This document shows, in pieces, positions 15,477 to 23,145 of a stretch of 41,563 nt of DNA (the stretch's first letter is position 1; each line of letters begins with the position of its first letter). The position numbers and the translations under genes are program-made. Location of the stretch: positions 1-41,563 of the forward strand of contig JBBRYB010000030.1 of NCBI GenBank assembly GCA_038238115.1, given 5' to 3'. The notes beneath the pieces are model-generated. The model was not told the origin of the DNA and searched no databases. It worked only from the letters and a program-made list of their open reading frames with translations. The DNA comes from JBBRYB01 sp038238115 (GTDB lineage Bacteria > Actinomycetota > Actinomycetes > Propionibacteriales > Nocardioidaceae).

Positions 15477-15836
15477 ATGACCGCGCACAGGGTGAAAGTC
15501 GGGCGCCCGTATGACAAGCGGGTGCGCGGAGACGGGCTGCGGGTTCTGGTCGACCGCATCTGGCCACGCGGACTGACCAAAGCCGACGCGGACCTAGACG
15601 AGTGGTGCAAGCAGATCGCGCCGTCCGCGGAGCTGCGCAAATGGTATGGCCACGACCCGAGTCGCTTCGAGGAGTTCGGACGACGCTACCGCTCCGAGCT
15701 CGAGGAACCGGAGCGCGCCGAAGCACTCACGCATCTGCGCGAGCTGGCTGAGCGCCGAGTATTGACCCTGCTCACCGCCAGCAAGGCCGTCGAGATCAGC
15801 GAGGCTGCGGTTCTCACAGAGATGATTGAACGATGA
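15477..15836 (+). CDS. DUF488-family protein
   Basis: 119 residues. Two ATG codons lie in tandem (15474 and 15477) behind AGAGAGGA; the second has the better six-base spacing. The family core is complete: VGRPYDKRVRGDGLRVLVDR, IWPRGLTKADADLDEWCKQ, APSAELRKWYGHDPSRFEEF and a final LTLLTASKAVEIS segment. DUF488 proteins are small soluble proteins of unknown biochemical role. They recur in actinobacterial stress or metal-related loci. Nothing here identifies a substrate. Confidence 0.85.
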   Translation: MTAHRVKVGRPYDKRVRGDGLRVLVDRIWPRGLTKADADLDEWCKQIAPSAELRKWYGHDPSRFEEFGRRYRSELEEPERAEALTHLRELAERRVLTLLTASKAVEISEAAVLTEMIER

Positions 15837-15953
15837 ACACCCCGCTCCCGAACCGAGCGTCGCGCGGTGGACATAGGTGGCTTCATCTCGATCTTCGATA
15901 CTCAAAGGGGACACGAGAAGCTCTGTGCCCGCAGGATGGTGTGAACGTTGAGA

Positions 15954-16380
15954 TCAGTGGTGCTCATCGACCGCTGCAGAGGCGGCGGGGTCAGGGCCGG
16001 GGGGGACGGATGTGCCCTCGCGTTTCACGGTCGCGCCGGCCCCCTCCAGCTTCGCCGTCCCGGACTCGATCAGCTCGTTCCAGGCGGCTTCAAACTTCCT
16101 CAAGCCCTCGTCCTCTAGCGCTGCACCACGTCGGCATAGTCGAGCCGCCTTCCTTGAGGTCCTCGAGTCTCTGCTGAGAGGCGGAGTAGGTGGAGCACCG
16201 TGTCCCCGCGGGCCTGGCCGTGGTCGGCGACAGCGTCCACGGGCTTCCGACATGGTGCTGACGGTGCCTGGCGCGACCAGCTCGACAACGTTTCGGGCCT
16301 GGTCGTACGCCGGGCGTTTCACTTCGCTAGAGGCCCACAGTTATCGCCGCGGAGTCGCGCCGGTCGTGGCGTGACCCGGG
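15954..16380 (-). pseudogene. C-terminal remnant of a transaldolase
   Basis: Reading leftward, LWASSEVKRPAYDQARNVVE then LVAPGTVSTMSEA matches the transaldolase segment usually written LWASTGTKNPAYPDTxYVxELVAPxTVNTMPEA. A frame change then gives DAVADHGQARGDTV, and a further change gives LDYADVVQ, LEDEGLRKFEAAWNELIES, the usual transaldolase C-terminus. A TAA sits directly before LWAS. The order of these motifs is right, so this is one gene broken by at least two frameshifts and a stop. The N-terminal two-thirds, including the Schiff-base Lys, was not found upstream. Confidence 0.7.
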
Positions 16381-17206
16381 AGTCGTTGGGCGGCTTGGGC
16401 ATGATGTGGCGAGGCATCCGACGCCGCGAAGTCTTCAGCCTCGGACCATGGCGGCTGCTCGCGGCCGGTGCGGATCGACACGGGGGATTCTGCTCGCCCG
16501 CAGCACTCACCCAGATCGTTGAGGTGAAGGTGCCACTCGCGCCGCTGCAAGAGACGCTCATTCCGGTGCGTGGCGCCCGACGCACTCGCCGGCAGGCGCA
16601 GCTGACCAGCGGCGGCGACGCCATGTCGGCTCTGCTGGCTAGGCGCGCGCGATTCCCGGCGTGTAGCGGTCCGTACGCGCGAGGGCGGGTGACTGTGTGA
16701 CGGTGCGCTGGCGCAACTGTCCAGCAATGGGCCGGCCGTTGAGGTCGGCGCCGATCGGGTCTCCCTGCTACCTGGCGGAACCGTCTGCGCAAGGATCAGG
16801 TCGCCGCGCTCAGCGGCAGTCGCCGCGATGCATTCGGTCACGCGATTCCTGGAGCAGCAAGCCCTGGCGAGGTGGCGCCCTACCGAGATGGTCGACCTGC
16901 GGGTGCCGCCCGGTGACCGCTCGACGTGTTGTCGACGGACTTCCACCAGGCCCGCCCTGATAAGTCGTGCCAAGACCACTACGCCGGGACCGGCTCGGCG
17001 CCCGGCTGGACGTGACCTCCTCGCCAGCTAGGTTCCTGGGCTGCACGCATATCCGTGAGATCAGCATGTCCGTAGGGGGCATCATTGCCGAAGGACCAAT
17101 GGGGCGTTGCCGAGTGAGCACGACGCCTTCCTCAGGACGGCGAGTCAAGGCTTCGCAGTGGGGGGCCGGGTCGTGGCCGGGGTGTATGAGCGGTCAGCGG
17201 GCCGGA
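16381..17206. other. 826-bp region without an intact gene
   Basis: Frames are open by base composition on both strands, but none has a convincing start, ribosome site or recognisable motif. The part next to 16380 may be further transaldolase debris (GATPRR directly before its stop codon). I see nothing else to name. Confidence 0.5.
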
Positions 17207-17422
17207 TCAGTCGGGGTCGCTGCAGTCTCTGTCTCGCAGGTAGTTCAGCCACTCGGGCGCTCCGGAGCTGACTTGGTCGACAACTTCGCCGGCATCACAG
17301 CGCAGCAATGCCACAGTGATCATTGCGGGTTTCCGATCGCAAACGCGCCAGACCCCACCTGATTCCTGCCACCGGACCAGGGTGCCGATCAGCTGCGTTC
17401 CTGTCCTGGTGTCGTGGTCCAC
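17207..17422 (-). CDS. Small uncharacterised protein
   Basis: 71 residues from GTG 17422 with GGAAGG about nine bases upstream. The body GTQLIGTLVRWQESGGVWRV, then ITVALLRCDAGEVVDQVSS and a Trp-Leu C-terminus, has alternating hydrophobic residues typical of a compact beta domain, and I recall similar short actinobacterial hypothetical proteins. It follows the broken copper oxidase on the same strand. Its function is unknown. The longer open frame upstream consists of the copper-oxidase remnant, not part of this protein. Confidence 0.5.
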   Translation of the reverse strand: MDHDTRTGTQLIGTLVRWQESGGVWRVCDRKPAMITVALLRCDAGEVVDQVSSGAPEWLNYLRDRDCSDPD

Positions 17423-17449
17423 TCGTCTCTGCCTTCCGTCGGGCCCTGG

Positions 17450-19076
17450 GTGACCATGAACGCCCGTGTGCTCCGTGTTCGCCGGCGACCATGTCGTGGG
17501 AGACCAAGGGTAGTGTCCGGCCCGGGGACGGTGAGCTCCACGAAGCCGCCTTGGGCGGGGCTCAGCGTGAGCGACTGACTGCCGCCGCCGCCGCTTTGGA
17601 GTAGGTAATCGCCCTCGGCGAGAAGCTGGTCGGTGTCGACTTCGCCGCGGTCCGCCCCGAGGTAGAGATCGGGATTGCACCAGCACGTGGGACCGGTCCA
17701 CCGGCTCCAGGTCTACGGGTTCGATCACCACGGACACGTACGGCCGTTGGCGATGTGGGCCGACATCGGCATCGTCGGGCAGTGGTACATCCAGACTCCG
17801 GCGCGGTCGCGGTGAAGCGGTGGACGAGCCGGCCGCCGGGAGGGATCGAGCGCATCACCCCTCGCGGTCTTCGCTGCGCACGGTGCGTGAGGCGCGCAGC
17901 GCAAGGACGAGCAGCGGCAGGAACGACGCCAGGGCAGCGAGGGCGACGGCGGAGGAGACGACGCGTACGGCGGGTGGCACCGGGAGCACGCAGATGAGCA
18001 AGGCGGCGTTGGTCGCGACGACGCGGGGCAGTCCGGCGCGGTCGAGGATTGCGGTCGCCGCGCGCACCGGCGCTGGGCCGCCGCCCAGCGCGACCGGGAG
18101 CAGGTAGGACATCGCCCCGAGCAGGAGCTGGGCGCCGAAGCCGGCTGCGAGGAAGGGTGTGAACCACTCCAGGCGCGCTTCTACGACCGACCACGACCCG
18201 GCGGGCAGGACCTCGACGACGAGGGCGACCAGGCACCCGACCAGCCAGAGCACGGCTGCCGACGGAGAACGTGGGAAAGGCCCGCGGAGGCCGGGCCCGG
18301 GCCGCTGCCACGAAGGCGGGTGCCAGCAGCCCGATCCCCGCCAGGTAGACCAGCCAGCCGACGGCCGCGAGCACGTACGAGTCGGCCAGCGGGGCGCCCA
18401 CGGCCACGACGATGCCGACCAGCAGCACAGGGAGGGCGCGCGCCGAGGCGCGCTCGGCCCCGGCGACGATCCGCGTTCGCAGCATCGTCGGCCACAGGGT
18501 CAGCAGGGTGCCCAGGGCGGTCAGCCCGATCCAGCCCAGCAGGTTGGTCGAGGCGTGCGCGACCAGCAACCGCTGGTGCCACGGAGCGGACTGCACCCGG
18601 GCCAGGGCGACGCCCAGCGTCGCGCCGACGGGCAGGAGCGCGGCAGCCGCCACGTAGTAGCGCACGGTCATGGCGAACCTGGCTGGCAGCGCGGCGCGCA
18701 GCTGCGCGAGCAGGGCGGCCCCGTGCCAGGCGACGGCGATGCCGACGGCCGCCCCCCCGGCGACCGTGACTGGCCAGCGCGCGGTCATGACGCCGGTCAG
18801 GACCAGCAGCACCCCGAGGTTGAGCAGCACGAGCCGGCGGTTCTGCCGGGGCCGGTCGGCCGGGTCCGGCGGGGTGTGCAGCATGGCGTCGGTGAAGTAG
18901 CGGCTCCAGACCAGGATCGAGTGGGTCGCCGCGCCGAGGAGCACCAGGTGGATCAGCAGCCAGCGGGGAGCGGGCACGAAGGGGTAGACCAGTGCCAGGA
19001 CCAGCGTGCCCAGCAGCCAGCCCACCACTGGCAGGTCCCGCATCGGCCAGAAGCCGCGCGCGGGCTTCCGGCTCAC
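17450..19076 (-). pseudogene. Membrane-fused copper nitrite reductase/multicopper oxidase, decayed
   Basis: From GTG/ATG near 19076 the frame encodes the multi-helix membrane domain found fused to NirK-like oxidases in actinobacteria (WFMRDL-type start as PARGFWPMRDLPVVGW, then about eight helices including HASTNLLGWIGLTALGTLLT). A frameshift near 18260 moves the remaining helices (LWLVGCLVALVVEV to LPLLVLALRASR) into another frame that stops at 17855. Directly after, part of the cupredoxin region reappears: RSIPPGGRLVHRFTAT, then in shifted frames VWMYHCPTMPMSAHIANG-like, VVIEPVDLEPVDRSHVLVQS, GGFVELTVPGP and SHDMVAGEHGAHG. The first cupredoxin domain with its type 1 copper ligands is missing. 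An intact protein would reduce nitrite to NO outside the membrane. Confidence 0.75.
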
Positions 19077-19798
19077 CGGTGCGGCCGGTGCGGCCGGCCG
19101 AGGGGAGGCACGACCAGGCGGCAGGCCCCGTGCTCGGAGAAGGGCACCAGGTTGCTGCCCGCCGGATCCGCGCCGTACTCCTCGAGCGCTCCCCGGACGA
19201 TGCCGAGATGCACGCCGCAGACCACCTCGGGGTGCCGGTGGGCGGCCTCCAGCAGGGGGCAGCGGGTCAATCGCACGGCGGCGGGGTCGCTCGCCTCCCG
19301 CTCGGGCTGGAAGCCCAGGTCACCGAGCAGCGCGACGACGTGGTCGCGGGCGGCGTCGGGGGAGCTAGCTGCGGCTCCCCGGTTACGGGCGAGCTCGCGG
19401 CCCCACTCCTCGCCCGCGAGCGTGGCGTCTTCGCCGGGGGTGGCGCTGGTGCGGGCGATGGCCGCGGCCAGCGTGGCGGCGAGGCCGGCGTACTCGGAGG
19501 TCTCGGGCTGCACCGCGGTGAGCTCGTAGAGCCACGCCGGGCGGCCCCGGCCCTCGGGCTCGGCGCGGCTCCGCGCGACCAGGCCCCGGCGGACCAGGGT
19601 CTCGAGGTGCTCGCGGACGGTGTTGGCGTGCAGGCCGGTCACCCGGACCAGAGCGGCCTGCGTGAGCGGCTCGGGCTGGTCGCGCAACATCTCCACGATC
19701 GCCGCCGGGGTGGCCGAGAGCGGCCGTGCCGCCGCCGCGCCGCGACGGGGGCCCAGCGGCCCGCCGACCGAGGTCGTCCGACCCTCCCTATTTTCCAC
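19073..19798 (-). CDS. Winged-helix regulator with C-terminal Cys motif (COG2345/SufR-like)
   Basis: 241 residues from GTG 19798. The N-terminal winged helix is AAIVEMLRDQPEPLTQAALV, then TGLHANTVREHLETLVRRGLV and the wing RGRPAWLYELT. The C-terminal half has Cys180 (RCPLLEAA), Cys194 (VVCGVHLGI) and Cys226 (EHGACRL), the arrangement by which SufR-type regulators hold an iron-sulfur cluster, with slightly wider spacing here. It is divergent from the hemerythrin-DUF2249 gene and next to narK, so redox or NO-responsive control of the nitrate locus is the obvious hypothesis. A TACACT -10 element ends seven bases before the start, so the mRNA is probably leaderless. Its stop overlaps the start of the broken copper oxidase, which therefore belonged to the same operon. 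Confidence 0.8.
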   Translation of the reverse strand: MENREGRTTSVGGPLGPRRGAAAARPLSATPAAIVEMLRDQPEPLTQAALVRVTGLHANTVREHLETLVRRGLVARSRAEPEGRGRPAWLYELTAVQPETSEYAGLAATLAAAIARTSATPGEDATLAGEEWGRELARNRGAAASSPDAARDHVVALLGDLGFQPEREASDPAAVRLTRCPLLEAAHRHPEVVCGVHLGIVRGALEEYGADPAGSNLVPFSEHGACRLVVPPLGRPHRPHR

Positions 19799-19864
19799 GG
19801 TCTCCAGTGTAGTAAAAAGGGATGTGGGGCCGCCAGAGGGGTGGACCCAGTGAGGAGTCTGACC
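19799..19864. promoter_or_regulatory. Divergent promoter region, regulator/hemerythrin
   Basis: Sixty-six bases separate the two starts. On the minus strand TACACT (19806-19811) is a good -10 for a leaderless regulator mRNA. On the plus strand TAGTAA (19810-19815) overlaps it and could serve the hemerythrin gene. Overlapping promoters would let one bound regulator control both. GAGGAG at 19852-19857 is the hemerythrin ribosome site. Confidence 0.4.
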
Positions 19865-20665
19865 ATGTCCGACCTGGTGATCGCCTCGAGCGAGGCCGAC
19901 GCACGCGCCGCCGAGGCCGTCGAGGAGCACCACGCCCAGATGGCGGGCGCGCTCGCGCTGAAGGTCGAGGCGCTCTCGGTCGCGGCCCGGGCCCGCAGTC
20001 AGTCCGACGCCGACGAGGTCCGCGCCGACCTGGTCGCGTGGTGCCGCGGCGAGCTGGTCCCGCACGCGCTGGCCGAGGAGATCACGATGTACGCCGCCGC
20101 GGGGCGCACGGTCGAGGCCCGGCTGTTGGTCGAGGCGATGCTGGCCGAGCACCAGTTCATCATCGGCATCGTCGAGGAGCTGGCCACCGCCACCGACCTG
20201 GTGGGCGCGGCCGCGCTCGCCCGGGCGCTGCGGGCGCTCTTCGAGGTGCACCTGGCCAAGGAGAACGAGCAGATCCTGCCGCTGCTCGTGGCCTCACCGA
20301 CGGTGTCGGTGGCCGATCTCCTCGGGGGCATGCACGAGTTGCTGGGCGGGGGGGCCGACCATGAGCACGGGCACGAGCACGGCACCCCCGAGCCCGCTGG
20401 TCACACCTGCGACTGCGGTGAGGTCGACATGGCCGGCTACCCGGAGCTGGACGCCCGTGCGATCCCGCACGCGATCCGGCACGCGACGATCTTCGGCGCC
20501 CTCGACGGCGTGCGGCCCGGGAAGGGGCTCGTCCTCGTCGCCCCGCACGACCCGCTGCCGCTGCTCGCGCAGCTGGAGCGTGGCGAGCCCGGAGTCTTTG
20601 ACGTGGAGTACCTCGAGCGCGGCCCCGAGGCCTGGCGGCTGGCCCTGGTACGGACGGTGGCCTGA
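19865..20665 (+). CDS. Hemerythrin-like domain fused to DUF2249
   Basis: 266 residues from ATG 19865, with GAGGAG seven bases upstream. Residues 1-150 form a four-helix hemerythrin-type bundle with candidate di-iron ligands in VEEHHAQM, HALAEEITMY, AEHQFIIGI and VHLAKENEQI. A His/Asp-rich linker with HEHGHEHG and the pair CDC follows. The C-terminal domain, starting LDARAIPHAIRHATIF and including GLVLVAPHDPLPLL and EYLERGPEAWRLAL, is DUF2249. Hemerythrin-DUF2249 proteins are frequent in denitrification loci and are thought to bind O2 or NO. The position next to the Cys regulator and narK agrees. Not predicted to be membrane-bound. Confidence 0.85.
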   Translation: MSDLVIASSEADARAAEAVEEHHAQMAGALALKVEALSVAARARSQSDADEVRADLVAWCRGELVPHALAEEITMYAAAGRTVEARLLVEAMLAEHQFIIGIVEELATATDLVGAAALARALRALFEVHLAKENEQILPLLVASPTVSVADLLGGMHELLGGGADHEHGHEHGTPEPAGHTCDCGEVDMAGYPELDARAIPHAIRHATIFGALDGVRPGKGLVLVAPHDPLPLLAQLERGEPGVFDVEYLERGPEAWRLALVRTVA

Positions 20666-20729
20666 TGGGTTCACATGCGCTCCGGATCTCTGCCATGGTG
20701 GCCCGGTGCAGCACTCGGGAGGTGCACCG

Positions 20730-21986
20730 ATGAAGGGGCAGCAGATGGTGGCCGGGCAGGACGCCAGAGCGGGCACGACAGGGACGACGGGCGCGACCAG
20801 GTCGCCTGTGCTTATGCTGACCATGGCGACCATCGGCTTCGCCGTGAACTTCTGGGCCTGGGCGCTGATCAGCCCGCTCGGACCGCTGTTCCGCGAGACG
20901 GGCACGCTCGGCGCGCTCTCCGAGTCCGACGTCGCCCTGATGGTCGCGGTGCCCGTGATCGTGGGCTCGCTGGGCCGCATCGTCGTGGGCGCCCTGACCG
21001 ACAAACTCGGTGGCCGGGTGATGTTCCCGATCATCTCCGCGATCTCCATCCTTCCGATCCTCTTCCTCGCGTTCTTCGCGCTGGACTCCTACGCCCTGAT
21101 CCTCGTGGGCGGCTTATTCCTCGGGATCGCCGGCACCGCGTTCGCCGTCGGCGTGCCGTTCGTCAACTCCTGGTTCCCGCCCGAGCGGCGCGGCCTCGCC
21201 ATCGGAGTCTTCGGAGCCGGCATGGGCGGCACCGCGATCAGCGCGCTGACCACGGTCAAGCTCTTCGCCAACGTGGGCAGCAAGGCGCCGTTCCTGATCA
21301 CGGCCGCGGTGCTGGCCGGCTACGCCGTCGCCGCCTGGCTCATCCTGCGCGACGCGCCCGGGCGGACCGCGCCGACGGCATCGCTGATGACCCGCCTCTC
21401 CGCCAACGCGCGGCTCTCGATCACCTGGCAGGCCTGCCTGCTCTACGCGGTCGCGTTCGGCGGCTACGTCGCCTTCTCGGTCTACCTGCCGGCCTACCTG
21501 AAGACCGACTACGGGCTGACCCCGGCGGACGCGGCGAACCGGATGGCGGGCTTCGTCGTCGTGGCCGTGGTCATGCGTCCCGTGGGCGGCTGGCTATCCG
21601 ACCGGTTCGGCGCGGTCCCCGTGCTCGCGACCGGTTACGGCGTCGTGGTCCTCGGCGCCGGGCTCGCGGCGACGCACCCGCTGCTGGAGCACGTCGGCAC
21701 CGTGGCCTTCCTCGCGATGGCCGCGGCGCTCGGCTCGGGCAGCGGGGCGACCTTCGCCCTGATCGCCAAGGTGACCGAGCCCTCGCGGGTCGGAGGGGTG
21801 ACCGGCCTGGTCGGCGCCGCCGGGGGTCTGGGGGGGTTCGTCCCGCCGCTGATCATGGGCTACGTCTACGGGCGCACCGACTCCTATGCGATCGGGCTGT
21901 GGATGCTGTCGGTCACCGCGGCGTTGGCGATCCTGCTCACGTTGACCATCGTGCGCCGTACTGCGACCGCGGGCTCGACCTCATGA
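20730..21986 (+). CDS. narK: Nitrate/nitrite transporter, NarK type (MFS)
   Basis: 418 residues from ATG 20730, with GGGAGG seven bases upstream. Twelve hydrophobic helices with the NNP-family signatures: FAVNFWAWALISPLGPLF in helix 1, the MFS loop GALTDKLGGR, GVPFVNSWFPPERRGLAIGV with GAGMGG in the first nitrate signature region, and VGGVTGLVGAAGGLGGFVPP in the second. It imports nitrate, and may exchange it for nitrite, across the cytoplasmic membrane for NarGHI. Its last six bases overlap the convergent TDT gene, sharing the palindrome TCATGA that supplies both stops. Confidence 0.92.
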   Translation: MKGQQMVAGQDARAGTTGTTGATRSPVLMLTMATIGFAVNFWAWALISPLGPLFRETGTLGALSESDVALMVAVPVIVGSLGRIVVGALTDKLGGRVMFPIISAISILPILFLAFFALDSYALILVGGLFLGIAGTAFAVGVPFVNSWFPPERRGLAIGVFGAGMGGTAISALTTVKLFANVGSKAPFLITAAVLAGYAVAAWLILRDAPGRTAPTASLMTRLSANARLSITWQACLLYAVAFGGYVAFSVYLPAYLKTDYGLTPADAANRMAGFVVVAVVMRPVGGWLSDRFGAVPVLATGYGVVVLGAGLAATHPLLEHVGTVAFLAMAAALGSGSGATFALIAKVTEPSRVGGVTGLVGAAGGLGGFVPPLIMGYVYGRTDSYAIGLWMLSVTAALAILLTLTIVRRTATAGSTS

Positions 21987-23036
21987 CGGGTCCGGCGTCC
22001 CCACGAACACGGTGCGGATGACGTGGAGGACCATCGCGAAGAAGACGAGCGCCCCCGCGGCGAAGGCGATCCACAGCTCCACGCCTGCGATCTGTCCCAC
22101 CAGCGGGAGGTGGTCGGCCTTGCCGAGGTAGATGCCGGCCACGCCGTACATCCCCAACGGGAACACGATGCTCCACTGGGTCGCCTCGTAGCGAAGCGGC
22201 ACCCGGCGACTCACGTGTCGCCACCAGCCGGCCGCGACCAGCACGGGGACCAGCCACGTGGCGAAGGCCCAGAAGACCACGGCCAGGCCGGCGATCAGCC
22301 CGCGCGTCGCCTCGACCATGGGGGCATCGGCCATCTCGACGATCCGGGCGCCCGCCAGGACCGTGATCGCCAGACCGCCCATCGCCACCCAGTAGGGCGG
22401 GGTCAGCTCCTCCGGCCCGAAGTCGTAGAGCACCAGTCGCAGCGAGACGAACACGCCGGTGGCCGCGTAGAGGAAGACCCCCACCGACCAGGAGACCACG
22501 GCCAGCAGCGCGAGGGCCGTGCGACCGTGCTCCACGAGCGGCTCGAGCGACGCCGCAGCGATCGCCACCGACTGGCTGGCCACGGCCCAGATGAACCAGG
22601 TGCCGTTGGCGGTCGCGAGGACAGGGCGGGTCTGGGGTCCCAGGACGGCCGTCCACGGAACGACGTAGCCCAGCACCAGCCACGCGGTGCCGGCCAGGAC
22701 CAGGAGGATCGCGGTCGCGCCGTGGTGGCCGTCCATGCCCAGACGGACGCCCAGCACGTTGGTCCCGGCCACGAAGGTGAAGAAGCCGAACGCGCGACGC
22801 GGGTCCAGGAAGTCCGCGTTGGTGGCGCTCCGGAAGGCCACGTACCGCCAGAGGGTCAGACAGAGCAGTACGACGAAGGCCGTGCCACAGATCGCCAACG
22901 TCAGCATGGACAGGAGGTCGCGGTCCTTCAGCGCCATCCCCACCGACAGGATCCCGCTGGCCATCACGAGCGCGAAGTAGCCCGGGGTGAGCCCCTCGAC
23001 GGAGTCACGCACGCGATCAACGAACCGGCTGGGCAC
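21981..23036 (-). CDS. TDT-family (TehA/SLAC1-like) membrane transporter or channel
   Basis: 351 residues from GTG 23036. Ten hydrophobic helices starting with TPGYFALVMASGILSVGM, the typical first helix of the tellurite-resistance/dicarboxylate transporter family, which also contains anion channels. Further marks are FFTFVAGTNVLGVRL and SIVFPLGMYGVAGIYLG. Placement between narK and narG, divergent from narG, suggests passage of nitrite, nitrate or an organic acid linked to nitrate respiration, which would be unusual for the family and is inference. It shares the 109-base intergenic region with narG and may be co-regulated. Confidence 0.85.
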   Translation of the reverse strand: MPSRFVDRVRDSVEGLTPGYFALVMASGILSVGMALKDRDLLSMLTLAICGTAFVVLLCLTLWRYVAFRSATNADFLDPRRAFGFFTFVAGTNVLGVRLGMDGHHGATAILLVLAGTAWLVLGYVVPWTAVLGPQTRPVLATANGTWFIWAVASQSVAIAAASLEPLVEHGRTALALLAVVSWSVGVFLYAATGVFVSLRLVLYDFGPEELTPPYWVAMGGLAITVLAGARIVEMADAPMVEATRGLIAGLAVVFWAFATWLVPVLVAAGWWRHVSRRVPLRYEATQWSIVFPLGMYGVAGIYLGKADHLPLVGQIAGVELWIAFAAGALVFFAMVLHVIRTVFVGTPDPS

Positions 23037-23057
23037 GTCGGCAGGGTATCCGGCCGG

Positions 23058-23081
23058 ACGTTTCCGACTTTTTCACGTTTC
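23058..23081. promoter_or_regulatory. ACGTTTC direct repeat in the narG upstream region
   Basis: ACGTTTC occurs at 23058-23064 and again at 23075-23081, 17 bases apart start to start, in an A/T-richer patch between the divergent TDT and narG genes. Spacing of about 1.6 helical turns allows two protein contacts. No named regulator site recognised. Confidence 0.25.
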
Positions 23082-23145
23082 TCCGGGGCCTCGGTGGCTC
23101 CTTCGACAGGTTCACGAACACGCATTCAGGCCGGGAGGCAGCACG

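Noticed and set aside
14306..15640. 444-codon minus-strand frame
   Set aside because: Crosses the CBS and DUF488 genes on the other strand. Only the short MarR-like piece at 15104-15220 is meaningful.
18159..19529. 456-codon plus-strand frame
   Set aside because: Low-complexity Gln/Gly/Arg text antisense to the copper-oxidase remnant and regulator, with no motif.
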